NCBI RefSeq assembly: GCF_003364195.1
Contig: NZ_NXLQ01000002.1
Location: 124,001 to 188,000 of the forward strand
Direction of reading: 5' to 3'
DNA: 64,000 nucleotides
From: Helicobacter didelphidarum
Lineage (GTDB): Bacteria > Campylobacterota > Campylobacteria > Campylobacterales > Helicobacteraceae
Part shown: piece after piece, positions 1-8,905 of the stretch
Position numbering within the stretch: position 1 is the stretch's first letter
Layout of the letters: every line of letters begins with the position of its first letter
Position numbers and translations under genes: made by a program
Notes under the pieces: model-generated
Databases searched by the model: none
What the model was told of the DNA's origin: nothing
What the model saw: the letters and a program-made list of their open reading frames with translations, nothing else

Positions 1-21
1 AATATTTCAGAATCTTATTAC

Positions 22-747
22 ATGGAAGTTACACATGAAATTAATATATTGAAACAACACCTACAAACTATGTTACAAAAATTACCCACACAATATTCAT
101 CGTTTTATAGTTCCTTTACAAACTTACGTGATAATCTCTATTCGCAATTTATTCAATCTTTGAATTATGAAACAAAAACGAGAGCAAACTTTAATATTAA
201 ACGATTAAAAACTTCTACAATAGAAAGTATTATTGTGGGATTACAAGGACTATCCGAAATCCTACAAGAACATTTCTTAAGTCTGAATGAATTTCAAGCA
301 ATATTGAAAATACTTAATCCTAAAGATTCTCGTTCATTTGTTAAATTTAGTTATACACCAGAACATAAAAATATCCTTGAGATTCTTTTTACACATTTTC
401 AAAAGATTATACATGAAAATCTCTTTGATGATAGTAATGCTATTGTAACTGAGCATTTATCAAATATATTTGACACTATTCTACCAAGTTCAATCAAAAA
501 GAATGAAATACAGGAAGATTCTGTGGTAAAACCAATTCGTGAAAGTTTTGAATATTATTTTTTATTATTAGAACGAAATATAAATATGCTTTTCAACAAA
601 AAAGTGCAACATTTTAGTTCGTATATCGAAATGGTTGAAATAATTCTAGAATCTATTTTTTTACATTATTACAAGGACTCAACAATGTATGAAGTCGATG
701 AGTGTAAGAGTATTTTAAAAATCTTGGAAAATCGAGGTGAAGCATGA
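22..747 (+). CDS. Helical hypothetical protein, partner of the dynamin-like gene; may be cut by the window edge
   Basis: A protein of at least 241 residues with no family I recognise. It is rich in Leu, Ile, Asn, Glu and Lys, looks almost entirely alpha-helical, and has no signal peptide or membrane segment. The reading frame is open from base 1, and no Shine-Dalgarno sequence precedes the ATG at 22, so the true start may lie outside the window. Its stop overlaps the next ATG by four bases (ATGA), so the two proteins are probably translated together and may act together. Any function, such as a scaffold for the downstream protein, is inferred only from this coupling. Confidence 0.75.
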   Translation: MEVTHEINILKQHLQTMLQKLPTQYSSFYSSFTNLRDNLYSQFIQSLNYETKTRANFNIKRLKTSTIESIIVGLQGLSEILQEHFLSLNEFQAILKILNPKDSRSFVKFSYTPEHKNILEILFTHFQKIIHENLFDDSNAIVTEHLSNIFDTILPSSIKKNEIQEDSVVKPIRESFEYYFLLLERNINMLFNKKVQHFSSYIEMVEIILESIFLHYYKDSTMYEVDECKSILKILENRGEA

Positions 748-2759
748 GTATTTTGGAACAATTCTTAAGTGAATATAATGAAATCTACTATAAAAATCTC
801 AACAAGGATATTTCCGAAGATGTTTTTGGGGAAATTAGACAAGTAGAAAAAATTATGAATAGCCCTAAATTACACCCAACTCAAGAACTAAAAGGATTCT
901 ATAAATCTTTACACGAACAATATGAAGCACCAATTCGAGTTGCCTTAATTGGCAACACACCATTAAATAAAATCATTTTTATTAATGTATTACTAAAAGA
1001 TTCTATAATCCCTCTCAACAATGCTTTAGCACAAAAAAAGTTTATTCTTAAGTTTTCCACCACAAATTCATTTGCAAGGGCATATTATAAACATACTATG
1101 ATACCAATCAATATTCATACATTTGATTGCACACAATCCAATCTTGATGAAATTGAGTACTTTGAGATATTTGTTGCATCTGATATTTTGCGTCATATTG
1201 AAATTATCAAAGACTACGACAAGCTTGATAAAAATTCTTTATCATTGGTTAAAGATGTAGATTTGGTATTCTGGGTTTTGGAATTAAAAAATAAGATGAA
1301 TTATCATGAAATTCTTAAAAAAATTATCAAAAAAAAGCCAACTTTTGCAATCCTTACACATATTAATAAAACATTTGAAGATAATGAACTACTTGAATTA
1401 ATTTCCTTAACAGCAAAAAATCTTGATATAACTTATGGATTAAATGAAATATATGATATTGATTTATGGAATCTTTTTTATGAATATCGACTGAATGAAA
1501 AATTTATGTTTTTAAAAACTTTTGGGCTATTAAATAAACAAATTACTTCAATGAAAACAAAATCATTTGATAATGCAATATCTTGGCTAAAGAATGCGGA
1601 GGCTTCAATAGAATCTTTTTATATACAAAAAGAAGATTCTAAACAAATACCAATTCGTAATGATAAAACACAAGGTGATAAAATTCAAAACCTCGTTGAA
1701 AATATGGACAAAGCATCGCAGGTAGCAAAGCTAAAACGAGCGAAAATACTTTTAAAAGATGCTTCTGATAAGAATAAAATTATTGATTCCCATTATAAAA
1801 TTCTCTTTAATCACTATAAATCTCTTGATAACGCATATCATAAAGCAAATTTGAAGCTGATTGCAAAAGTTGCACAAATTGATAATGAATACAATCATGA
1901 TGTGTTAAAAACAATAGTGAAAAGTATAAAAAAATATCTTGATAGTATCGTAGATAGCATACTTGATAATGTTGAAACAATTAAGGTGCGTACACGACCA
2001 AGTAAACCAAATTTCTTTGATATATTAACAAATCGTTTAATTGTATATCAAAGTTTTCAGGTTAATCGAGATGGAATATTGCGTGAATTAGAAGATACAC
2101 AAAGCCTTTTAGTACGGAAACATAAAAATCTTATAACACGAATTAATCGCTTTAATACATATATTGCACAAAGTGTAGAAGAAGGATTGCAAAATTTTAG
2201 TTCTGTGATTGAACAATGGATAAAGCAGGGTCATCATTTAGTATTGCAAAAGAAACCACCAATTATTAGTATGGATCGCTATTTTAGCCTCGAAGAGTTC
2301 AATCTAAGTGTATATACAAACTTTACAAAGAAGCATCATGAAATGATGTATGCATTTGTTGATGAGGTGCAATTAAAATTACTGACCATAACCGTATGGG
2401 TGCAAGCAACAAAAAAGATTCTGCTTGAGTATGTAATCCAAAAACTTGATAAGAAATTCCAAGATGATAAAGTGCTTGCGAAAATGATGAGAGCAAAAGA
2501 GATAAGACCATTAGATAGAGATTTCATTGTTGACTGCATCTTGGAAATACTGCCACCAGAGTGTCATGAACTTTTTTGTAGATTACCGCAATCCCAAATT
2601 CAATTCCAAGATATTCCTATGCACCTTACAAATGAAGCAAAAGAAAACGAAAAAATCATTCGTTATCGAGTTCGTGAAATTATGGATTTGCGTCAAACAA
2701 TGAAAACTGCTACAAAACTACTTGATATGGCAATCTTAAACATTCAAAAACAAGAATAA
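744..2759 (+). CDS. Dynamin-like GTPase-fold protein with degenerate P-loop
   Basis: A 671-residue protein. Residues 64-90 resemble the start of a bacterial dynamin-like GTPase domain: a hydrophobic strand, a P-loop position, then a helix and an I-I-P segment. The P-loop reads GNTPLNKI (70-77), where GxxxxGKS/T would be expected, so both the Gly before Lys and the Ser/Thr after it are missing. The candidate G4 region reads ILTHINKT instead of a clear NKxD. The remainder is long charged helices typical of dynamin stalks, with no obvious membrane segment. It is coupled to the preceding gene by an ATGA overlap. I infer a dynamin-family pseudo-GTPase or a strongly divergent GTPase; Campylobacter species carry paired dynamin-like genes. 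A general coiled-coil protein is the alternative. Confidence 0.7.
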   Translation: MSILEQFLSEYNEIYYKNLNKDISEDVFGEIRQVEKIMNSPKLHPTQELKGFYKSLHEQYEAPIRVALIGNTPLNKIIFINVLLKDSIIPLNNALAQKKFILKFSTTNSFARAYYKHTMIPINIHTFDCTQSNLDEIEYFEIFVASDILRHIEIIKDYDKLDKNSLSLVKDVDLVFWVLELKNKMNYHEILKKIIKKKPTFAILTHINKTFEDNELLELISLTAKNLDITYGLNEIYDIDLWNLFYEYRLNEKFMFLKTFGLLNKQITSMKTKSFDNAISWLKNAEASIESFYIQKEDSKQIPIRNDKTQGDKIQNLVENMDKASQVAKLKRAKILLKDASDKNKIIDSHYKILFNHYKSLDNAYHKANLKLIAKVAQIDNEYNHDVLKTIVKSIKKYLDSIVDSILDNVETIKVRTRPSKPNFFDILTNRLIVYQSFQVNRDGILRELEDTQSLLVRKHKNLITRINRFNTYIAQSVEEGLQNFSSVIEQWIKQGHHLVLQKKPPIISMDRYFSLEEFNLSVYTNFTKKHHEMMYAFVDEVQLKLLTITVWVQATKKILLEYVIQKLDKKFQDDKVLAKMMRAKEIRPLDRDFIVDCILEILPPECHELFCRLPQSQIQFQDIPMHLTNEAKENEKIIRYRVREIMDLRQTMKTATKLLDMAILNIQKQE

Positions 2760-3226
2760 AGAATGATTATTGCATGATTCTTTTTAACTCATTGATCTTA
2801 TTAACAAAAGAATAAAAATACAACAAATTATTATACTTTACCTTTAAAAGATTCTAATTTTTTGAGTTCTTTATAGGAATTGCCGAGTAAATAATTAATA
2901 TCTCAATATTTTAATATTTTCATCAATTTTTGGAATCTTTTTGACACTAAAGATCTATATTGATGGATTTACGCATATTTGCATTTTAAAATTTGTAATT
3001 TTTTCATTGTATTCTTATTTCTACTTATGACTTTTATATTCTTATTAAGATATTTTATTATATTAAAAGCAATTATGTCCATAAGAAAAATTATAAAATT
3101 ACAAAGAAATAAGAATCTTTTTGGTTCTTTTGGGATATACTATTGATTTTATTTCAAAAGCAATAGTATATTCTCAATGAGAATTTTGATATAATAATGC
3201 TTTATTTTTGTTTCTAAGGTAGGACT
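2760..3226. other. Intergenic region, AT-rich, carrying the ftsW promoter
   Basis: About 470 bases with stops in all frames and no convincing short gene. The only signal seen is a TATAAT box at 3190-3195, followed by the AAGGTAGGA ribosome site of ftsW at 3216-3224. No tRNA cloverleaf or strong hairpin was recognised. Confidence 0.5.
3190..3195 (+). promoter_or_regulatory. Putative -10 box (TATAAT) for ftsW-folB
   Basis: A perfect TATAAT lies 31 bases upstream of the TTG start of ftsW, which would put the transcript start near 3202. Helicobacter housekeeping promoters are dominated by the -10 box, with only a weak -35, which fits. Confidence 0.5.
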
Positions 3227-4387
3227 TTGGCGGACACCAGATTGTTTTTTCTAGTAACAATTTTACTTGGTATTACAGTATGTATGAGCTATTCACTTTC
3301 ATCTTATGCGGTTACTTACTATGGATATGGACATTTTCATTTTCTTTATCGTGAGTTATTTGCTAGTTGCTGTGGTATTTTACTTATGTGGGGCTTATCA
3401 TATTTTCATATTGATAAATATCTTTTTAGCTTTGGTTTGGCATTGCTTTTAGTTTCTTTATCAATTATAGTAATTCTACCATTTTTACCCGATAGCTATG
3501 CTACAAGTGCCGGTGGAGCAAAGCGATGGTTACGATTACCACATATATCTTTGGCTCCATTAGAATTTTTTAAGATTGGATACATTACATTCATTGCATG
3601 GAGCTTTAGTCGGAAATTTGAGAAAGGAGACAAGCTTTCTTTTGTTGAACAGCTTTTTATTGTAATACCACATTTATTTGTATTTTTACTTATTTCGATC
3701 ATTATTTCAACTCTGCAAAATGATTTAGGGCAGATTATTTTACTTGCCATTGTATTTATTATCTTACTCATGTGTGCTGGTGGTCGTTTTTCACTTTTCA
3801 CAATGGCATTAGGTGTTGTATCTATCATGGGAACAATCCTCATTGTTATCAGCCCACATAGGATTAAAAGAGTTCGCGAATGGTGGATAAATATTGAAAG
3901 CATTATTCATTCATATTCACCAAATTTTTCATTACTAGGTGATAGTTTAGATATTGGTGGCCAGGTGCAAAATGCAACCTACGCATTTCATCATGGAGGA
4001 TATTTTGGTGTTGGCATTGGTGAAAGTCTAGTAAAACTTGGATATTTAGGAGAAGTGCATACTGATATGGTCCTTGCTGGAATTAGTGAAGAACTTGGTA
4101 TTTTTGGACTTGGTGCATGTGTATGTTTATTTTTTTTAATTTTATTTAGAATCTTTAAAATTGCTTATCGCTTACAAACAAATTTTTATCATCTTTTCTG
4201 TATTGGTATCGCAAGTCTGTTGGGCTTTAGTTTTATCATCAATGCATTTGGCGAAACAGGTATTATTCCAATTAAAGGTATGGCTGTGCCATTTTTAAGT
4301 TATGGAGGCAGCAATCTCATTTCCTCTTGCATAGCAATTGGACTTGTTTTATCATTATCAAAAAGAGTTGATTGGATAAAACAATAA
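3227..4387 (+). CDS. ftsW: FtsW/RodA-type SEDS peptidoglycan polymerase (FtsW)
   Basis: A 386-residue integral membrane protein with about ten hydrophobic segments. It carries the SEDS family signature PFLSYGGSN near the C-terminus and the typical extracytoplasmic loops. SEDS proteins polymerise lipid II glycan strands; FtsW does this at the division septum. The start is TTG at 3227, supported by AAGGTAGGA immediately upstream; no ATG lies close enough to compete. The length is normal for FtsW/RodA. RodA is the alternative, but the other elongation genes (an mreD-like gene and PBP2) sit elsewhere in the window at 33966-36236, which favours FtsW. A folB-like gene follows after 44 bases, probably in the same transcript. 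Confidence 0.85.
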   Translation: MADTRLFFLVTILLGITVCMSYSLSSYAVTYYGYGHFHFLYRELFASCCGILLMWGLSYFHIDKYLFSFGLALLLVSLSIIVILPFLPDSYATSAGGAKRWLRLPHISLAPLEFFKIGYITFIAWSFSRKFEKGDKLSFVEQLFIVIPHLFVFLLISIIISTLQNDLGQIILLAIVFIILLMCAGGRFSLFTMALGVVSIMGTILIVISPHRIKRVREWWINIESIIHSYSPNFSLLGDSLDIGGQVQNATYAFHHGGYFGVGIGESLVKLGYLGEVHTDMVLAGISEELGIFGLGACVCLFFLILFRIFKIAYRLQTNFYHLFCIGIASLLGFSFIINAFGETGIIPIKGMAVPFLSYGGSNLISSCIAIGLVLSLSKRVDWIKQ

Positions 4388-4431
4388 ATTTCAATTACCA
4401 GCATCAAATAGTGTGAATGAAGAGGATATAA

Positions 4432-4893
4432 ATGATGCAAAGGAATAAAATGATAATAGAGATAAAAAACTTATCATTGCAAGCTATTATTGGTATTTTA
4501 CCTCATGAACGAAAGCAAGAACAAAATATTATAGTAGATTCTAAAATTTGGTATAATTGCACTTTAACAAGAGAAAAAGATAGATATACAAACAACAGAT
4601 CAATACAAGACAATACAATAAGTGGAACAGAAATGCCCCAATACCACAATGTTTCTCAACAAGATTTTCTAGATTACACGATTGTTATCAACCACATTAA
4701 AAACATGTTAATACAAAATAAATATGGCTTGATCGAAGTCGCATTACACGAGATTCTCCATAAATCTTTTGTGCAATTTGATAAAATTTATAAAATGACA
4801 CTCAGAATCACAAAGCCGGATATTTATCAAGATTGTGTTGTAAGCGTTACACAAAGCCGCAATCGTAAGCAGTTTGAAAATTTACAAAAATAA
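4432..4893 (+). CDS. folB: Dihydroneopterin aldolase-like protein (FolB)
   Basis: A 153-residue protein of the FolB family. The start IEIKNLSLQAIIGILPHERK matches the FolB N-terminus with its conserved G-x-x-x-x-E-R stretch. The DYTIVINHIKN segment and the YKMTLRITKP strand near the end are also typical. FolB converts dihydroneopterin to the hydroxymethyl pterin used for folate. An Asn/Arg-rich insertion lies around residues 43-70, which makes the protein longer than the usual 115-120 residues. The ATG at 4432 follows GAGGATATAA; a second ATG three codons later cannot be excluded. Confidence 0.75.
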   Translation: MMQRNKMIIEIKNLSLQAIIGILPHERKQEQNIIVDSKIWYNCTLTREKDRYTNNRSIQDNTISGTEMPQYHNVSQQDFLDYTIVINHIKNMLIQNKYGLIEVALHEILHKSFVQFDKIYKMTLRITKPDIYQDCVVSVTQSRNRKQFENLQK

Positions 4894-5080
4894 TATATTT
4901 TACTTAGAATCCTATACAAAATATATTGAAATTTGAGACTCCAATAAACTTATCATTTTATTCATCACTCAAATAGTAGAATTTCCAATAAGTTTCATCA
5001 TTTTATATTTTTTATTTATTCTTCTAAGAATAAAAATATCCAACATTAAATAGTTTGATTATATGAAATGAAATAATACT

Positions 5081-6208
5081 TTAACAAATTCCAAGTGCTT
5101 CATTCATAAGGGAAATAATATCTTGCAATGAAATGAGTGTTTGCTTAGAATCTAACAAATGAGAATCTTCCGATGAACTTTTGGTAGAAATTTTATCATG
5201 AAAATCATTGCAAACTTGCAAAGAATCTGTATGGAAATCCAATCTATGAAAATATTGGAACGCAATAGCTGCTTGATATACAAGCATATTTTTTCCATCA
5301 AGAAATTTTTTGTTACAATCTTTCGCAAATGTACAAAATGTGGTTAAACCATCTTGTTGATACATAAGATCAAACGCTAAAGTTGATTGCCCCAATAAAA
5401 CACGCAATATGTCTTTGGGTAATGGGAGATTATGAGTTATTCCAGCACTTGTTGCATTCACAATAACATCATATTGAGGCACATTGTTTTTATTATTATT
5501 TTGCGAATTTCTTACTTCATCAATCAGTGTTGCGAAGCTCTTTGTTTCTGCATACCGTTGAAAAAAATCAAGCTTTTCCACACTGCGATTTGCAACACAA
5601 AATGGAATCTTATAATGTGATAAGATTATAGCAATGCTTTTTGCACTACCCCCAGCCCCAAGCAAAAGCACCTTTTTTGGCTTATAAGATTCTATACAAA
5701 GATAGAATCCTTCTGCATCGGTGTTATATCCTATGAGATTTTCTCCTTCTCTTACAAGAGTATTAACTGCTTGTATTTCTTTTGCAATCCCGCGAACTTC
5801 TGTGGCTGCTTCATATGCAATCTCTTTAAATGGGAGTGTAATATTAATCCCATCTAAATCACTCTGCAATAAAAAATCTCGTAATCCTTGAGAATCTAAA
5901 GAAAGGGGAAGTGCGAAATGTGTATAAAATGCGATTGGATTCAAGGGAAATTCACTATATGTATTATCATATAGTTCATTGTATTGCGTATGCGTATGTT
6001 TGTTTGCAATTTGATTATATTGTTTTTCGTAACTTACATAAAAATCATATTGTTTGAGATATTTTGTGAGATTCTTTATGGCATAATTATGAATTTTTGG
6101 TGAAAGTGAATGAGTAATCGGATTACCTATTACTCCAAAAAGTCTTGGTGCTATACTAAATTTCTGTGTAGCTGAAGAGATTTCTTGTAAATCTTGAGAA
6201 TGTTGCAT
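5081..6208 (-). CDS. aroE: Shikimate 5-dehydrogenase
   Basis: AroE reduces 3-dehydroshikimate with NADPH in the chorismate pathway. Clear motifs are GVIGNPITHSLSPKIHN (shikimate site), GINITLPFK (the catalytic Lys), AVNTL, GYNTDAEGF, the nucleotide loop LLGAGGSAKS and NATSAGI. The protein is 375 residues, against about 265 in H. pylori. The excess is an Asn/Gln/Tyr-rich insertion of about 40 residues after the first helix and a Ser/Asp-rich C-terminal tail. I chose ATG 6208 because GGAG lies just upstream; an upstream in-frame start would overlap recR. It lies 19 bases behind recR and is probably cotranscribed. Confidence 0.9.
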   Translation of the reverse strand: MQHSQDLQEISSATQKFSIAPRLFGVIGNPITHSLSPKIHNYAIKNLTKYLKQYDFYVSYEKQYNQIANKHTHTQYNELYDNTYSEFPLNPIAFYTHFALPLSLDSQGLRDFLLQSDLDGINITLPFKEIAYEAATEVRGIAKEIQAVNTLVREGENLIGYNTDAEGFYLCIESYKPKKVLLLGAGGSAKSIAIILSHYKIPFCVANRSVEKLDFFQRYAETKSFATLIDEVRNSQNNNKNNVPQYDVIVNATSAGITHNLPLPKDILRVLLGQSTLAFDLMYQQDGLTTFCTFAKDCNKKFLDGKNMLVYQAAIAFQYFHRLDFHTDSLQVCNDFHDKISTKSSSEDSHLLDSKQTLISLQDIISLMNEALGIC

Positions 6209-6227
6209 AGAATCTCCAAATTTTATA

Positions 6228-6809
6228 TTATGTGCCAACTCTTGAGTTAAAAGCTCTTGCAAGAGAAAAATGATCAATATTATCAAGACTTACATTTGAA
6301 GGCACACCCTGTGCTATCTTACTAAATTGTAACCCCAAATGCTCTAATTTTTCTTGGATAAACATAATGAGTACATCACTTTCAAGAGAAGGCATAAATG
6401 CAAAAATAACCTCCTTAATATCTTCGTGCTGAATCCTCTCAATCAAATGTGTAAAATCACAACTATGATAATCCTCCACAACACAATAAACGCCCTGAAA
6501 TTCCCCAATATCCTCAATCAAAAATACATCCTTTGGGTGTGCTACAATGCAGAGTGTGCCATTTTTCCTATCTAAATCAAGACAAATATGACAAATCTCA
6601 CCATGACTAAGTGCACCACAAATTCTACACTTTTGTATCTCTACAATACAGTCATGTATAGCCTGTGAAATTTGTAAGCCAAGAGGGGCATTTTCAACAG
6701 CAAGAATATATGCCATTCTCTTAGCACTCTTTTTGCCAATGGTTGGGATTTTTTCTAATGCTTGCACAAGAGTATCAAAAGAAAATAATTGTTTCTGATA
6801 GTTTTTCAT
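6228..6809 (-). CDS. recR: Recombination protein RecR
   Basis: A 193-residue RecR, the toroidal DNA-binding partner of RecO in gap repair. Domains in order: a helix-hairpin-helix IPTIGKKSAKR (21-31), a four-Cys zinc site (C61, C64, C73, C76 in CRIC...CHIC), a Toprim segment (FLIEDIGEFQGVYCV onward) and a C-terminal Walker-B-like tail. The frame is open upstream to 6965, but that would add 52 residues outside the family and run into dnaJ. ATG 6809 gives the normal length and a normal N-terminus. The gene diverges from dnaJ with 89 bases between the two starts. Confidence 0.9.
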   Translation of the reverse strand: MKNYQKQLFSFDTLVQALEKIPTIGKKSAKRMAYILAVENAPLGLQISQAIHDCIVEIQKCRICGALSHGEICHICLDLDRKNGTLCIVAHPKDVFLIEDIGEFQGVYCVVEDYHSCDFTHLIERIQHEDIKEVIFAFMPSLESDVLIMFIQEKLEHLGLQFSKIAQGVPSNVSLDNIDHFSLARAFNSRVGT

Positions 6810-6854
6810 GGCGATGATTCTAGCAAAAATACACAAAGTTTTGGTAAAATTGTC

Positions 6855-6863
6855 TTTTTTTTT
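6855..6863. repeat. T9 homopolymer in the recR/dnaJ divergent promoter region
   Basis: A run of nine T lies between the divergent starts of recR and dnaJ. Homopolymers of this size can slip in Helicobacter and can change promoter spacing. There is no direct evidence here beyond length and position. Confidence 0.5.
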
Positions 6864-6898
6864 ATATAATTTTGAGAATTTATTTGAGGAGAAAAGTT

Positions 6899-8020
6899 TT
6901 GGCTTCATTTGATATAGATTATTATGAAATCTTAGAAGTGCAGAGAGACGCAGATAACGAAACAATTAAAAAATCTTTTAGAAAGCTTGCATTAAAATAT
7001 CATCCTGATAGAAATCCAAATGATCAAGAAGCAGAAGAAAATTTTAAACGCATTAATGAAGCTTACGAAGTTCTAAGTAACTCACAAAAACGAGCAATTT
7101 ATGATAAATATGGCAAAGATGGGTTACAATCACAAGGGTTTTCACAACCAAGTGGTGGTTTTGGGGATATATTTAGTAGCATTTTTGAAGATTTTTTTGG
7201 TGGAGGAAACACTCAAGAAGAACACTATGCTTTCGACCCAGATTATATTTTACGTCTCAATATTAGTTTTAAAGAAGCAGTTTTTGGCTGTAAAAAAAAT
7301 ATCAAAACAAAATATAAAAGTTATTGTAGAACCTGCAATGGAACTGGAGCAAAAGATGGTAAAATGCAGGATTGCAAAAAATGTAATGGACGTGGTAGGA
7401 TAGTAATCCAACAATCTATTATGCAAATGCAAGTAGCGTGTCCTGATTGTGCTGGAAGCGGAAAGATTGTTGCTGAAAAATGCACAAAATGTCACGGAAA
7501 TTGTTATGAAAATCACGAAGAAACAATTGAACTTACCATTAAGGCAGGTATTGACAATGGTAACCAACTTGTCTATCGTGGCAAAGGAAATGAAGTAAAA
7601 GAGGGATTACGTGGAGATTTATATTTTAAAGTTGTTGTTGCTCCAGATGAACATTTTGTGCGACATGGCAATGATTTATATTTAGAAGTTCCTGTATTTT
7701 TTACTACGATTGTATTAGGTGGTAGACTTGAGATTCCAACATTAAATGGACAAGTTGAGCTAAATATCCCACCAAATACGCAACATGGACATCAATTCAT
7801 CTTTGCGAATGAAGGTGTTCCTGATTTAAATAGCACGAGAAAAGGTCGCCTCATTGCTCAAATTAGCATTACTTATCCAAAAAGTTTAACAGAAGAGCAG
7901 CGAAATCTCATTGTAAAACTTCAAGAAAGTTTTGGTGAAACAAGTAAACCATATAAAAGTTTTATCGATAGTTGTTTTGAAAAAGTAAAAAACTGGGTAA
8001 AAGATAAAATGTCTCAATAA
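6899..8020 (+). CDS. dnaJ: Molecular chaperone DnaJ
   Basis: A 373-residue type I J-protein, the co-chaperone that stimulates DnaK ATPase activity. It has a J domain with HPD at 35-37, a Gly/Phe linker (SGGFGDIFSSIFEDFFGGG), a zinc domain with the CxxCxGxG repeats CRTCNGTG, CKKCNGRG and CPDCAGSG, a fourth degenerate repeat CTKCHGNC, and the two beta-barrel substrate domains. The degenerate fourth repeat also occurs in H. pylori DnaJ as I recall it. The start is TTG at 6899, directly after GAGGAGAAAAG; the open frame before it contains only a short non-homologous stretch. No dnaK or hrcA lies nearby. Confidence 0.92.
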   Translation: MASFDIDYYEILEVQRDADNETIKKSFRKLALKYHPDRNPNDQEAEENFKRINEAYEVLSNSQKRAIYDKYGKDGLQSQGFSQPSGGFGDIFSSIFEDFFGGGNTQEEHYAFDPDYILRLNISFKEAVFGCKKNIKTKYKSYCRTCNGTGAKDGKMQDCKKCNGRGRIVIQQSIMQMQVACPDCAGSGKIVAEKCTKCHGNCYENHEETIELTIKAGIDNGNQLVYRGKGNEVKEGLRGDLYFKVVVAPDEHFVRHGNDLYLEVPVFFTTIVLGGRLEIPTLNGQVELNIPPNTQHGHQFIFANEGVPDLNSTRKGRLIAQISITYPKSLTEEQRNLIVKLQESFGETSKPYKSFIDSCFEKVKNWVKDKMSQ

Positions 8021-8269
8021 TCCAAATAAGATTCTAGAAACATTTTTCCTTTAGTATTTCATGTTTTATTTAGAAAATGAAATCTTTTACAGAGAATAAT
8101 CTAATATAAAAAATATTTTTACTTTTCAGAGAAACTAACTTTCAAGCATAAGTTATAAAAAGTAACAAAAATTTCTTATAAAATAGATAATCTTTTATTC
8201 TGCTCTATTGTAGTGATTTTGATATAATTTTTATGTTGTTCAATCCTCTACATTGTTATATTTTATACT

Positions 8270-8815
8270 CAAAGTTTCTTCTCTTGCATACCCTACCCCT
8301 ACCATACTTAATCGCTTCTAACTCTCGCCACCTCTCTGAGCCAGTTTAACTATCACAAGGGCATAATCTACGTTTTCCTTTGCTTTTACCTTTAGAATTG
8401 GTGAAAAACTCTTCGCCACCCAAGGCATATAGCCTACTTCGCACACACTCAGAGACACAATCAGCTGGCAGACAAAGACAAGTCCAATCAAAATCTTGAC
8501 TTCTAAGATATACTAATACCTCCGCAGTCGCTTTTGCTACGCCTAGATATTAGGGGCAGGGTATTGGGTATATCCATAAAGCTGTATCGTATGTTCTTTG
8601 TCCATATACAAGCTCCCTGCACTGCCTACGAAAAGGAGTTTTATGTGCAGAAGGGATTGAAAAATCTCACTCAAATGCACGATATGCTTCAAATGAAGCT
8701 CAAGATTCTGCCATCCTACAATACGTCAATGACGACATCGAGGAAGCAAAACCCATTAAACACAAAATCTATGCTCAAATCCCACCCAAAGTCGATACAG
8801 CCTCAATGAATGGGG
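8270..8815. pseudogene. Decayed, GC-richer coding remnant of unknown origin
   Basis: Base composition changes sharply here: I count 50% GC at 8281-8340 and 48% at 8401-8460, against about 31% around it. On the plus strand, one frame from about 8632 to 8820 reads like good protein (QDSAILQYVNDDIEE, then HKIYAQIPPKVDT), but it has no start and runs into unrelated sequence. Another frame gives a 91-codon open stretch starting at 8534. On the minus strand a hydrophobic stretch (ILIGLVFVCQLIVSLSVC) followed by protein-like sequence is broken by stops. I cannot name the family. The best reading is the remains of one or more acquired genes. Confidence 0.45.
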
Positions 8816-8824
8816 AAGTATGTA

Positions 8825-8853
8825 TTAAACTATGTATGAGAAACATAGTTTAA
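8825..8853. terminator. Perfect 11-bp inverted repeat downstream of rnpA
   Basis: TTAAACTATGT at 8825-8835 is exactly complementary to ACATAGTTTAA at 8843-8853, with a 7-base loop. It lies at the junction of the decayed segment and the 3' end of rnpA. It can form a strong hairpin, but no clear T-run follows on either strand, so a terminator role is only possible. A boundary mark of an insertion is the alternative. Confidence 0.4.
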
Positions 8854-8905
8854 GTGAATAAATCATAAACTTGATTCATTCTATATAATCCCCTATTATT
8901 TTTAT

